Counted from the stretch's first letter, positions 11,071 to 21,962 are shown. The stretch: 64,000 nucleotides of DNA from Dugong dugon (GCA_030035585.1 CM057466.1:59775233-59839232); one strand, 5' to 3'. Made by a program: numbers and translations. The notes: generated by a model not told the origin, from the sequence alone.

Positions 11071-12866
11071 CCTCTACTGTTTTTTTTAATATGTTTTAAT
11101 ATTGTCTACTGTCTCCAGGACACTCAGGAATTATTTTCTTCTTTTATTGATTGTAGATTTGATTGTTTCATTCTGCTTTTTTGTTTTATTTATGTCTGGG
11201 CAGGCAGGTTGGGTGTGTTTTGTTGCTTACTTACCTGTGGGCACGATACTTCTCACTACCTTATCTAGGTGAGCAGGGCCGGTCACTCAGTTATAGTGCA
11301 TCAGGGCAGGTCCAGCGAGGTTGGATGGGCAGGGATGAGTAGTGTGTGGCAAGAACTGGGTGTAACAGGTTGGGGCTGGGAGGCAGTCCAGAGTGGGGTC
11401 CGGAGAACCACATAGGTACTGCTCAAGGCCATGACACTTGTTGCAGGGTACAGATAAGAAGGAGAGAAAGGAGAGGATGTAATGTGCAGAGCTAAGTGGG
11501 GGAGGGGTGAAGGAAGAGAGAGAAACAAAGGCAAAAAAATTTTTAAAAGCAAAAAATGAAGTCAAAAATGATAAAGTAAATAAAAAGAAAAAAGTAAATA
11601 AAATGGTGGTGCAGTAGGATTCGGTGAGTGGGGGTGGGGCAGACCCAGTGAGGCTGCGTGCTGTTTGCTCTCTAGCCAAACTGTGTGGTTTTGCTGGTCG
11701 AGAAGTGGCCTGGGTGGCACACAGGGCTAGGTGGGTAGGAGAAAGGAAAGGAAAGAGGAGAAAGAGAGAGAAGAAACCAACAATCAAACAAAGAAAAAAA
11801 TAGAAACAACAACAACAAAAAATATTGTGGTGAGGGCACCGGCTGTTGGGGGCAGGGTGGAATTGGGAAGGTTGTGAGCCGATGTCTCTCTGGCCAGGTG
11901 GCATGGCATGGCCCATCAGGAAGGAGCAGCAGCAGTGCAGGGCCTAGGTGGGAGGAAGAAGGAAAAGGAGAAGGGGAAAGATAAAGAAAAATAAAAAATA
12001 TGGTGCTTAGGGAGGGGGCCCGCAGAGGTGGTGCCAGAGGCTCTCCAGCTGGGTGGTACAGCCCAGCCCATCAAGAAATTGGGGCAGCCCATGGGGCTGG
12101 GTGGCTGGGAGAAAGGAAAGGAAGGAAGGGAGAGAGGAGAAACTACAACAACAACAAAAAGAAAACTAATAAACAAAAAAATCGCACTGAAGGGGCTGGC
12201 CGGTGGGGGCAGGGCAGACCTGGGCAGCCGTGAGCTAGTGTCTCTCCAGCTGAGCAACAGTGGCCCATTGGCAAGAAATGGAAGTCACATAGAGGAAAGA
12301 AGGATGGGAGTTGGGAAAGCATGTATCCCTGGTTACTGGGTGCTCTGTTTCCTGCTGGGAGCTCCATGGAGTTGCCTTCCCATACTCCCTGTTCACAGAC
12401 ATTTGTGGCTAAGGTCCAAGACGGTGAATCCACGTGGCAGTGAGCTGGTGTCTCTCTGGCCGAGCGACCATGACCCATTGACAAGCAGCAGAGGCTTCAT
12501 ACAGGGAATAAGGGTGTGGGGCGGGAAAGTGTGTATCCCTGGTTACCAGGTTCTCTGTCTCCTGTTGGGAGTTCCTTGAAGTTGCCTTCCCATACTCTCT
12601 GTTTGAGTTCTTTGGTGGCTGTAGCCCAAGATGGCAAACCCAGCCACATTAGCTAGTATGAGATCTCCACTCTGTAGCTGTTCTCATTCTCTGGTCTCTG
12701 TCAGTTTCTTATTCCATTCGGTGCTTGATCGAGTCCTTTATTCCTTCATTTGGTACTTAGGGTTCCAGGATTGACGTTTGTATCCGTTTTACTTAGTTTT
12801 TCAGGTCTTTGCTGCAGAGGGATGGTGTGGTGCTTCTGTCTATAGAGTCATGTTGGCTCCACCTCT
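11071..12866 (-). promoter_or_regulatory. L1 5' UTR with repeated monomer-like units
   Basis: About 1.8 kb upstream of ORF1. Two kinds of internal repeat are visible. On the plus strand, a GC-rich block ('ggtgggggcagggcagacc', then 'gtgtctctccagctg', then 'ggcccat') followed by a purine-rich tract recurs near 11604, 11827, 12001 and 12184. A second unit beginning gtgtctctccagc at 12238 recurs as gtgtctctctggc at 12448, a period of 210 bp, and includes the block tgtatccctggtta and a 'cttcccatactc' block. This resembles the monomeric promoters of rodent L1s in layout, not in sequence. Promoter function is inferred. Confidence 0.65.
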
Positions 12867-12882
12867 GTACATTTCCTTTTTT
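12867..12882. repeat. Target-site duplication of the full-length L1, right copy
   Basis: gtacatttcctttttt pairs with 3490-3505. Immediately to the right the ancient L1 resumes. Confidence 0.85.
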
Positions 12883-13311
12883 GAAAGGTGTTTTTGGGGA
12901 GTATTTTTCTTTGGGTTGATACTATTAATATTATTAATTTGTAGGATTCTTTTGTATGTTGATGAAATTTTAGCTCTTTGTGGTATCATTTGCAAATATT
13001 TTTTCTCCTGATTATATTTTCAATATGTTGTGCTTTTTTTTAAAAAAAAATTTGCCATTCTGAAATGTTTTATATATATAGTTGTATTTATCATTATTTT
13101 GTATTTTAAGTTCCTGAGTTTTGTGATATACACAGAAAGACTTTTCCCAATCAGAGATTTTAAACATATTATTTATTTTCCTTTGGTAAGTTTATGCATT
13201 CATATTTTATACTTACATTTGTAAAATATGAGATAATGGTACAACTTAATTTTTTCCAGATAGCTAACCAATGCAATTTGTTGAATAATCTACTTTTTTC
13301 CCCATTACTAT

Positions 13312-13560
13312 TTTTTTATTATAATATTTTGTTGTGTTTTTCATGAAAGTTTACACAGCAAATTAGGTTCCCATTTAGCAATTTCTATATTGTTCAGTGA
13401 CAATGGTTACATTTTTCACAATGTGTCAACATTCTCATTATTTCTGTTCTGGTTGTTTTATTTCCATTGATCTAGCTTCCCTGCACCCCTGACCTTCTCA
13501 TCTTTGCTTTAGGTAAATGTTGACCATTTGGTCTCATACAGATAATTTTTTAAAGAACAT
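13312..13560 (-). mobile_element. L1 3' UTR fragment inserted in the ancient L1
   Basis: The plus strand reads ttgtgtttttcatgaaagtt, then tacacagcaaattag and ggtctcatacagata, a diverged version of the L1 3' end seen at 14040 and 39446. It is about 250 bp and 5'-truncated. Boundaries are approximate and no clear target duplication was found. Confidence 0.55.
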
Positions 13561-13721
13561 GGTACTCAGGGGTATCATAGTTTATTTTATGTGCTAATCT
13601 GTTATTTATCTGACCCCACTATTTTAAAATGTTATTATTATCATATATTAAATTCTCATAGCATTTGAGTCTATTTCTCTTTTTTTCTATTCTGTTCTAT
13701 TGATCTGTTTTTTCATGAATT

Positions 13722-13770
13722 GTAACCATCAGTTGCTGTGGAGTTGATTCTGACTCAGGGGAACCATGTG
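13722..13770 (-). mobile_element. Short RTE/SINE tail fragment
   Basis: aaccatcagttgctgtgg followed by gttgattctgactca is the reverse complement of the RTE-type 3' tail shared by the SINEs of this window. About 45 bp, in the middle of ancient L1 sequence. Confidence 0.5.
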
Positions 13771-14035
13771 TACTATTTAAATTATTCTAGCTTTATATTT
13801 CAATATGTAGCATAACTAGTCTCCCTCTTTATTATTCTTTCTCAATTTCCTTTTTTCTAAATACTCTTGCCCATTTCTTTTTCCATAGAAATATTTCAGT
13901 TGCTTTGCCTATTTTTTTCTTAATCTTCTAAGTGTTTTTATTGGAATTGTTTTAAATTCATTGATTAATTTGAGGAGCAATAACATTCTTATAATGTGAT
14001 TTTCATATTTAGGGCAATGGTTGGTGTTTCCTTTT

Positions 14036-14392
14036 TTTTTAGTTTTATTGTGCATTAGGTGAAAGTCTGCAGTGCAAATCAGTTTCCTATTCAAAAATTT
14101 ATACACAAATTATTTTGTGATATTGGTTGCAATCCCCACACTGTGTCAGCACTCTTTCCCTTTCCCTTTTCACCGTGGGTTCCCTGTGTCCATTTGTCCA
14201 AACTTCCTGTCCCTTCCTGGCTTCTCCTCTTGGTTTTGGGCAGGTGCCATCCATCTGGTCCCGCATGCTAGACTGAACCAAGAAGCACACTTCTCGTGTG
14301 TGTTATTGTTTGCTTTAAAGGCCTGTCTAATCTTTGGCTGAAAGGTGGACTTCAGGAGTGGCTTCAGTGCTGAGTTAGCAGGGTGTCTGGGA
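14036..14392 (-). mobile_element. L1 3' UTR fragment (5'-truncated)
   Basis: Starts with a T-rich tract and ttattgtgcattaggtgaaa, then follows the L1 3' UTR order (tatacacaaattattttgtg, ggcctgtctaatctttggct, cttcaggagtggcttcag) to 14392. The flanks tttccttttttttt and tttccattttttaa suggest a short, blurred target duplication. The ancient L1 continues on both sides. Confidence 0.75.
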
Positions 14393-15060
14393 TCTTTCCA
14401 TTTTTTAATCATCTTTTGGTCCCTTACAGCATTTTAAAGTTTACTTAATATAGGTTTTGTACATTTCTTACTGAATTTATTCCTAGATATTTAAAAGATC
14501 ATTTTTGCTATAGTAAATGGAGTCTTCAATTTTACGATATAACTGGTAGTGGTTTGTACATTAAATATATGATGTGGGTATTAATTTTATATAATAATTT
14601 TGTTAGTCACACGATGAATTGTTCTTTGTTTTAATAATAGTTTTGAAGTTGCTTCTATTGACTTTTTCTAATAAACTATTAGCTTGCTTCAAATAATGAT
14701 ATTTTTACCTTCCCAGTTCTCATTTTTATGCCTCGTTTCTTTTTCTTGTTTTGTTATATTGACTGATACCTCCAAAATAATGCTAAATAATAGTTGGTAT
14801 AATGGGTATCTTTATCTTAGTTTTCATTTTATAGAAAATACATCTAGTTTTTCCCCATTAAGTGTGATGATGCTAGGGCAGTATCCATCTTCTCCAGTGT
14901 TGCTGAGATTAAAAAGTAGATACCGAAATTTTCAAATGCCCTTTCAACATTTATGGAGACAATCATAAGATTTTTCACTATTGCTTCATTAATATTAACA
15001 ATTTCTTAATATTGAATAATCCCAATTGTATGGATATTTCATAGAATATTGACCCTTAAT

Positions 15061-15357
15061 GCTAAATTGCCGTGAAGAAAGATTGTACTGGTTTATAATC
15101 CCACCATAGATATATCAGAGCACCTAGCAAACATCGTGTTGGAAAGGTGATCAACAGTCCTCTTCAGTGACAAGTTACCACTAAGGAGATGAGGGAAGGG
15201 CAGGACTTCAACATTAGTCCTTTTCTTGGAGACAACTGTCTGGGTATGAGCACCTCACATTTTTGCAGCACACAACTATAACAACAGAAAACTACGAAAC
15301 CCACCCACATTGAACCATAATGCATTCATGAAACACTGGCTTATGAAACACTTTTTC
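15061..15357. other. No recognisable feature
   Basis: Single-copy-looking sequence between the ancient L1 and the next SINE. I see no ORF of note and no known repeat. Confidence 0.5.
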
Positions 15358-15664
15358 GGGGGCAGTGGTAATTCAGTGGTAGAATTCTTGCCTTCCATGA
15401 AGGAGACCTGGGTTCAATTCCTGGCCAACGTACCTCATGAGCAGCCACCAAATGTCTGTCAGTGGAGGCTTGTGTATTGCTACGATGCTGAACATGCTTG
15501 GGTGGATCTTCCAGATTAAGATAGACTAGGAAGAAATGATTGGAGATCTACTTCTAAAAAATCAGCCAGTGAGAATCCTATGGATTGCAATGGTCTGATC
15601 CCATTGTGCATGGGGTTGCCATGAGTCGGGGACCAACTTGATGGCAACTAACAACAACCACAAC
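15358..15664 (+). mobile_element. SINE with tRNA-Gly-like head and RTE tail
   Basis: The first 70 bases follow tRNA-Gly closely: an A-box region in attcagtggtagaattcttg and a B box in gggttcaattcctgg. A central body follows (agcagccaccaaatgtctgt, actaggaagaaatgattgg), and the element ends with an RTE-like tail (catgagtcggggaccaact, then aacaacaacc). Four more copies are in the window: 23113 and 27784 on the minus strand, 50091 and 58940 on the plus strand. Confidence 0.8.
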
Positions 15665-16114
15665 ATGGGAAGAATCAGATATTTTATTCAGGAATACAGA
15701 GAAGCAAAATCTAACATGAGGGCAAAAGGAAATGTATTGGTTCATGTAACTTGGAAATCTAAGATGGTGGCTCTGACTTTAGGTGCAGCTGGATCTACGG
15801 GTTTAAACACTGTCATCAAGATTTTTTCATTTTTTGGCTCTTGATTTCCTTTGTTGACTTCATGCTTAGAAAGATGTTTCCTATATCACAGCAAAAATAG
15901 CCACTAGCTGCTCAAGGCTTACATCATCCTTAATATTCTTGAACTAAGTAGAGACATCCTTTCCCTCCTCATATCCAAAATGTTTCCTGCAAAATAACTA
16001 CGACCCTGCTATGGCATAAGCCCACCTGTTTTCCAATCACTTTGTCCAGGAAACAAGTACGTTTTGATTTGTCTTTCTGGGTGATGGGTTCACCTCTGCA
16101 GTTAAGACAGAGGT
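15665..16114. other. Unassigned sequence, possibly an ancient interspersed repeat
   Basis: Contains catgtaacttggaaatctaa, a ggtgcagctggatct block and a region around 15890-15930 (agccactagctgctcaaggc). These remind me of a mammal-wide interspersed repeat that I cannot name with confidence. No coding potential recognised. Confidence 0.3.
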
Positions 16115-16585
16115 CCCCAGACTGTGGAAAATTCCACTGCCTCAAGCAGCTTGCTTGGCATGTCCCGTAGCTTTATATTAATATCCTACTTCCGTTTTCC
16201 TTAACTGCTGCCCAGAACTAGAGGAAATCGGCAGAAACCGGTTTAGGCGCCATGTTGACATTCTGGATAACCTTTTAGCTCATTAAACTCTTCATACATA
16301 GTAACTTCCCTGCCTCTGGGTAGAGTTTAACTGCCATTTTCTAAACATGTGATACATGACGTTATATGTAAACCCATTGCACCTGTGTAGTATGATTAAG
16401 ACTATTACTAATGTATCTTATATAAACTTCCTGCTCCTAAACCCCATAAAAGTAACCTTCCCTCTTGCCCTTTGCTGAGCAAGTCTTAGCTGCAGCATCC
16501 CCAACTGTTCTTTTCCTTGTGCAATGAAATAGAAGTGCCTTTCTGATCTCCCACCGCCATCGCTCATTTATTGGCTAAGACAAGT
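16115..16585 (+). mobile_element. Probable solo ERV LTR (class I-like)
   Basis: Organised like a retroviral LTR on the plus strand: a U3-like stretch, a TATA-like cccataaaagt at about 16442, then a pyrimidine-rich leader (cttccctcttgccctttgct), a degenerate poly(A) signal in gtgcaatgaaatag near 16520 and a short U5-like end. No gag, pol or env sequence flanks it. Ends and target duplication could not be fixed, so the family is left open. Confidence 0.45.
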
Positions 16586-18061
16586 TGCACCAAGCAAAAC
16601 CTGGGGTTTCCATCTGGCAACAAAGTGGGAAGCAGAGAGGACAATCAGCAGCAGATGACCACAGAAGTGGTGGGAACCGAGACATTTAAGGAGCTTCCTG
16701 ATATTAGACCAAACCTTCACTCTGAAACTTGATGAATTTCCTCTCCAAGAATTTCTTTCCAAGTTAAGCAAAAAGATACTATGATATTTTGAATTTAGCT
16801 GAGTACACTCTGAAATTTTAATATTCTTATCTTCTCTCAACCAGACAATTGGAGACCAGGAGACTGCCTATAGGTGCTTTTGTATGTTGTTTAAAAGTCC
16901 ATTAATTAAATATACAAACCGTCAGCAACACAGGATCGCCATTAATTTGACTGTTACCTGTAATGTGTCAGGAAATAACATTGTGATGCTTTCTTCAAAA
17001 ATGACAAAGAAAACAAAATTGAAATTAATTCTTCTTAGTTGATTAACTTTGTAGCAATGTGCATATACTTTGGAGGTTAAGGATGTTGGGGAAATAAACA
17101 TCAGCTAAAGAAGAAATTGAATAGAAAGACTTAGAAGTGGAGAACTCACAGATACAAGTGAGAGATTTTTTGACAGTAATGGGGGTATCAAGGGTTGAAT
17201 TGGCCCTTAAATTGTGTTCATTAAGTGTCCAGTGTTTCTATGAGGTTTATTAAGACTCTTGAGAGGAGACTAACAAATTTAAACACAGAGAAATAAGGAT
17301 GCACATTTAGGATTATAACATGTTTCCCCTGAGTTTTTTAAAAATGTTATTTCTGACACAATTTTTTTTTTGGCATTTTGACATGCTGTTGTTACAAATC
17401 CAGTCACAGCACAGTACTTTGATTAGACAAAAACAACAGCGTTCTTTTTTCTCTAAGTGAAAAAGAGTTTGAAGTGAGATTTGAAGTGACTTGCAAGAAT
17501 TCTTCAGCGCAGTGAGAAAAGTTGAGAAGATATGATTAAGAAGATCCTTGTGTGAGGAGAGAAGGCTAGACCACTATCTCCTTCTCCAGGAAGCCAAGGG
17601 AGATCAGCTGAGTTGCTGTGGGGGATGAGATCCCCAAAGCAGCACATCCCTGACCTTGTCCTCAGGCACTTTGGAAGGCAGAGGACCTCACAGAGGTGCT
17701 GTGCATTTGCCAGAAGAAAGAGGGAGTTTGGCTTTTTGCCAGAGAAGAAACTTTGCCTTTAGCATCTCAAGGTTGCCATCCAGACAACTGTAATCTGAAG
17801 TGTCTGACAAGAGTTTAGACAGCCCTTGAAAACATTTAGGATGTGGAGGAGTAATGTCTCCAGTGTTTCAGGGATACCTAAACTAAGCTCTGAAACCAGC
17901 TCCAACCATACTCCTCAACCGCTTCTGTCTTTCTCTTTTCCTTTCGATTTCTCCTCATCTGTATGTTTAATAGAGTATAAGACACTGGAAGTTACTAATA
18001 TGTACCCAATATATGTTTGGTCCAGGTGAAGTGGACATCACAGAGGCTTTTGAACACATTT
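16586..18061. other. Repeat-poor sequence, no gene recognised
   Basis: About 1.5 kb with no repeat I recognise. 16880-17060 is AT-rich with motifs such as ccattaattaaat and gccattaatttgactg and reads like possible conserved non-coding DNA. The open frames are short and unremarkable. Confidence 0.4.
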
Positions 18062-18230
18062 CTACCTCTCACATAGTTAGACCTGAAGAAATGTCCGTAA
18101 CTTTCTTGATCCTCAGTTTCCCATTTTATAAACTGGGGATAATTATATCTACCTCATAGGGTGATGGTGAGGCTTAATGCATCCAACATGTTTAGAATGA
18201 AGTAGGTGTTCAATCAATGCTAGTTATTCT
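18062..18230 (+). mobile_element. MIR SINE
   Basis: Sense MIR order is visible: ttgatcctcagtttcccatt, ataaactggggataat, acctcatagggtgatggtga, then gtaggtgttcaatcaatgct. Confidence 0.85.
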
Positions 18231-18533
18231 TTTTCCTTTATTTAAGGAAATGAGATGTAAGCATATAAAAAAGTGATGAGAATAAATGGAATATTTGCTG
18301 ATACTCACAAAAACTTCTGGTCTAGACTCGTTCACCAAGGGAAGTTGTGACTTTGGAAGACTAAAAACATTATTTTCTGTGGTGAAGCACATCCCGATTT
18401 ATTAGCTAGCGGCAGAGCAAGTAATCCTTTAGAAATGTATACAAGCTAGTTAAAGAAAAAATACAAATTAGAATAAGCTGATTGACGTAAATGACTAAGA
18501 TTGAACAAAAAGAGGAGTAGTATATTATAAAGT
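18231..18533. other. No recognisable feature
   Basis: About 300 bp of single-copy-looking sequence between a MIR and a SINE. Confidence 0.5.
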
Positions 18534-18736
18534 CCTAAGTGGCATAAAGAGTTTGGGCTTGACTACTAACTTAAAAGCTGGTGGTTCAAATCCACCCAGC
18601 AGTGCTGCAGAAGAAAGGCCTACTGATCTGCTTCTGTAAAGATTACAGCCTAGAAAACCCTATGGAGTAGTTTTACTCTGAAACCATGGGGTTGACATGA
18701 GTTGGAATAGAATTGAAGGCAATGGCTTTTTGGTAT
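18534..18736 (+). mobile_element. tRNA-derived SINE with RTE tail (long-body type)
   Basis: Diverged head (aaagagtttgggcttgacta), B box region ggtggttcaaatccaccc, the body block agaagaaaggcctactgatc, and a tail (ttgacatgagttggaataga). An older copy of the afrotherian-type SINE. Confidence 0.8.
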
Positions 18737-18744
18737 ATCAGGGT

Positions 18745-18950
18745 TCTGCAGTCAGACAACCTGGGCTCATATTTTAGCTTTGCTGGGTACTTCTTGGTGA
18801 GTTGTTAATCCTTCTGTGCCTTGTTCTTCTCATCTGTAAATGGGGATATAATGGGGAATGACAGAATGAAGATTGACTGAAGTAAGGAATATGAAGCATG
18901 TAGTCAGAGTCTGACATGGAATGGAGAGTTAATGCCAGTTATTACTGATG
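18745..18950 (+). mobile_element. MIR SINE
   Basis: Sense MIR blocks in order: gttctgcagtcagacaacct, tctcatctgtaaatgggg and gaagcatgtagtcagagtct. It adjoins the SINE at 18534. Confidence 0.75.
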
Positions 18951-19131
18951 TTACAAAACTCAATGTGAGCAAAGTTGACTGTTTGCATGCTTGTCAGGGA
19001 ACAAAGACAAGCAAACAATTTCTAAAAACAATTCAGTGTGTTTTTTTATACAAGTGCCGATTGTTCCAAAAGGTGTCAGGGCATTTGGGAGGCTGCAGTT
19101 TGGAAGGGATTTAGCTCGTGGCTAACACCTC

Positions 19132-19516
19132 TGTTACGGCAGTAACACGGATTGCAGCCGCCTGCCGCAATAGCCAATTCTGAGAAAAAGGTGAGGTGAG
19201 CAGCAAAATGTTTATTATATATCGATATATAGGAGATGGAGGTGAATAGATTCCTCCAAAAACCCGTCTCCCCCACTGGAGAGCAGCTGAAGTCTTTTGT
19301 AGGGACAGGATTATGGATCTTTTGTGGTAGTTTCCCCTTGAGGTGATGATGTCTTAGATGAGTTAACCTTTTACTGGTATTCTTAGAGGTTATCTGGTAA
19401 CATCTTTGGGGATTATCTGGTGACATCCTCCTTTTTCTTGTCACAAGATGGGTGCTCTGTTTGGTTTTTCATTCTTAGATCATTATCACTTGTTTTCCAC
19501 CCTCCAGGGAGGAACA
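19132..19516 (-). mobile_element. Possible solo LTR
   Basis: On the minus strand the interval begins tgttcctccctgg and ends gccgtaaca, a TG..CA pair. An aataaa signal sits at about 19210 with a plausible cleavage region just beyond. No matching 4-6 bp target duplication was found at these ends, so boundaries and identity are uncertain. Confidence 0.3.
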
Positions 19517-20071
19517 TCGGTTAATCTTAAACCTTTTTGTAGAGACTGGAGAAACAAGATCATGAGACAATGTGGTGGTTAGCAATGGGGAGTAAATACC
19601 AGTGAGCCAGGCCTGAGTAGCCTCTTCCACCCCTGCTCCTCCATCTCTCACTAAAGATCAGTGCCAGCTCCAAGCAGGAAGCATTACTCATACTGTCTTT
19701 TTACACAGCAGTTAACCTTCCTTGTCACTGCTTCCGGTGGGAGATCAAGTGCATTGAAATCACAGAGGTGGCACAATAAATCACGGTCACTTCTTGACAT
19801 GGCCAGACAAAGAAACTGGAAAGCGCCTCACCACAATGTCAGCTCAAAGTTGAAATGTAAAGTTTTAACATATTAATTCTTTCTTTTTTTATTGTCATCC
19901 TGATATTTCCTTCTCCCCCCATGTCTCAAATGAGAATGTAAGAGAGTGGAGTGGACTTAGCAGCTTGGTGGGCTAAATTGCCATGCACAGCTTTCCTTTC
20001 TCTTTCTTTTTTTTTTCTTTTAGTTTCATATGTGAACAGTGGGACCTAAGAATGAAATAATTGAGCAAAAC
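19517..20071. other. Repeat-poor sequence, no gene recognised
   Basis: About 550 bp with a pyrimidine-rich run at 19995-20022. No repeat or coding region recognised. Confidence 0.45.
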
Positions 20072-20083
20072 TAACTTGAAGTA

Positions 20084-20287
20084 AGGAGCCCTGGTGGCGC
20101 AAACAGTTAAGCCCTCGGTTGCTAACAAAAAGGTCGGTGGTTTGAATCCACTCAGTGGCTCCACAGGAGACAGACTGGCAGGTGACCTGCTCTTAAAAAA
20201 TTACAGCCTAGAGAACCCTATGGGGGCAGCTCTACTCTGTCACATAGGGTCACTATAAGTCAAAATCAACTGGATGGCACCTAACAA
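20084..20287 (+). mobile_element. tRNA-derived SINE with RTE tail
   Basis: Head agccctggtggcgcaaacag, B box region ggtggtttgaatccactc, body, and tail (agggtcactataagtcaaaa). It is flanked by a 12-bp target duplication: taacttgaagta at 20072 and taacttgaggta at 20288. Confidence 0.88.
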
Positions 20288-20454
20288 TAACTTGAGGTAG
20301 TGAAAGAACCGTTCTCACTTATGAAAGCTCAGATTTCAGTATCACTTTCTAAACACAAACACAAATTCTTTTAGAGTTTGTATCCTTAGGAAGGGGCTCC
20401 CCTTCCATGTAGACTGTATTCCCAGGACCCAGCACTGTGCCTGTGCCATAATAA

Positions 20455-20508
20455 ACAAAAACCTGTTGCCCATCTAGTTGATTTCAACTCATAGCGACCC
20501 TATAGGCA
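20455..20508 (-). mobile_element. SINE/RTE tail fragment
   Basis: aaaacctgttgcccatctag followed by caactcatagcgaccctata is the reverse complement of the shared tail. About 54 bp, truncated. Confidence 0.65.
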
Positions 20509-21461
20509 TTTACCAAATACTTGTTAAATGAGTTCTGGCCTCCCAGCTCTCTGGGGCTTACTTTCATTTCTCCTGTTCTTTACCAAGAACTCCTCAACTG
20601 GCCCTCAAAGTGTTTCTGGTTATCCACTGGTCAAACACCTTCTAAAGATCTTTTTCTACCTAACTTGGACTACATGATCTATGACTTTAACTACACAGCT
20701 GCTGTTTATGAAGGCTCAGAATCCTGACCTGTATCCATTCAGTCATTTGTGTTCTTGGCTCCTAAGGCTGGGCAACTGGATCTTAAGAAACTATAAATCT
20801 CTTCCCAGAAAAATGTATTAACATACAAGACACACCAAGTTTGGCACATGATTTCTTCGGATCATTTGGGAGCACATCCATGGATCCAAGATAAAGACCT
20901 TGCCTTTTTGTAATTGCCCCTTTAATTAGCAATAGCCCCCTACTGTGCTCCTCTGTCTTTGAGGGTAGTGAATGTGTTGTTCTCATCTCCTATTCACTTC
21001 TCAACTCACTACAATATGGTGTCCTACTCCCAACTTTTCAAACTGCTCTTCAGAAGGGCAGAAGCTCCCCAAAGGCCACCTAACTGCCAGACCCTGGACC
21101 CAATCCTTGTCCAATAGACTGCTTCACACCATTGGATATTGTTGATCAGACTCTCCTTTTCTTGGCATTCATGACGCCATTTCCTCTTATTCTCTTAGCT
21201 CTTGGACTATTCCCTCTTCATTTCTTTTCCAGCATCTCTTTGTCTGCTCTGCCCTTAAATGCTCTTCTCTCTACGAGTTCTATTTTTAGTTCCCTTTTTC
21301 TCACATTCTACACCCTTTTTCTGAGGAATCTCATCTCTGTTCATTTTTTCAACCACTACCCATATACTGATGACATCTGAATGGAGGTCTCAGGCCAGAA
21401 ACCCAGGTGTCTCTCCTGAGCACTTGCCATCTCTTTCTCTGTATCTGCCTGTGGGATGTCG

Positions 21462-21590
21462 GTCTAATTCAGGGGATCACTATTAAGAAATCTAATTGCC
21501 TACAGGTATACACTGTATTCTGGAATACCAACCTCATTTGAAAAAAAGGAGAATATTTTGATCTCTTATTTGCTTTACTCTTTTATTTGT
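21462..21590 (+). repeat. Local direct duplication, copy 1
   Basis: Shares blocks in the same order with 21836-21962: gtctaattcag, tcactatta, ttgcctaca, gtatacact, atattttgatctc and ctttac. About 128 bp, offset 374 bp. Confidence 0.75.
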
Positions 21591-21835
21591 AGGATGTTCT
21601 TCACTGCTGGTGTTTTCTTCCACAGGGAGTCATATCCATTTAGCATAACACTTCTAGCTCTCTGTCCTCATTCTCCAACTTGGAGAGAAGAAACCTCCCT
21701 GATTGAAGAGCTGCTCTCAGAGAGCCTGTGCTCTAGATGGCTCTCGGCCTGCAGGAAGCTTAGTGGTAAAGACCTTGAACCTGCCAGGTATGCCTAAGAG
21801 GTTGCAAAGCTCCCGGTGAAAAGTGAGACAAACAA

Positions 21836-21962
21836 GTCTAATTCAGAGGCTCACTATTAGGCAGTCCATTTGCCTACAAGTATACACTATATTCTAGAAT
21901 ATCAAATTATATGAAATAAAGGGGGATATTTTGATCTCCTATTAGCTTTACACTTTTGTTTT
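21836..21962 (+). repeat. Local direct duplication, copy 2
   Basis: Diverged partner of 21462-21590. Differences are spread along the length, so the duplication is not recent. Confidence 0.75.

Larger units (their letters stand above)
3506..12866 (-). mobile_element. Near full-length L1 LINE, interrupted by a nested L1
   Basis: Reading the minus strand from 12866: 5' UTR (12866-11071), ORF1 (11070-10083), an inter-ORF spacer (10082-9656), ORF2 (9655-4416, split by an insertion at 8028-9430) and a 3' UTR of about 910 bp ending at 3506 in a short A-tail. Without the nested insertion the element is about 7.96 kb, longer than the 6 kb usual in primates, mainly because of the long 5' UTR, spacer and 3' UTR. 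It is flanked by a 16-bp target duplication. ORF1 and ORF2 both have stops and frameshifts, so it is a dead copy, but it is complete enough to define the family's structure. Confidence 0.9.
12883..15060 (-). mobile_element. Ancient L1 remnant, ORF2 part (continuation of 2380-3489)
   Basis: Minus-strand old-L1 ORF2 sequence, badly decayed and AT-rich. Plus-strand landmarks occur in the order expected for L1 read 3' to 5': ttgtaggattcttttgtatg (12940), attattctagctttatatttc (13780), ggaattgttttaaattcattg (13942), attcctagatatttaaaag (14470) and ctaaataatagttggtataa (14781). It is broken by two younger L1 3' fragments and one small RTE-tail fragment. Confidence 0.65.

Noticed and set aside
11287-11916. 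A 209-codon minus-strand frame in the L1 5' UTR
   Set aside because: Pyrimidine-rich composition makes long open frames likely. It is not kept in the other L1 copy, so I do not call it a gene.
12028-12579. A 183-codon plus-strand open frame
   Set aside because: It lies antisense within the L1 5' UTR and is open because of the repeated GC-rich and purine-rich units. Not a protein family I recognise.
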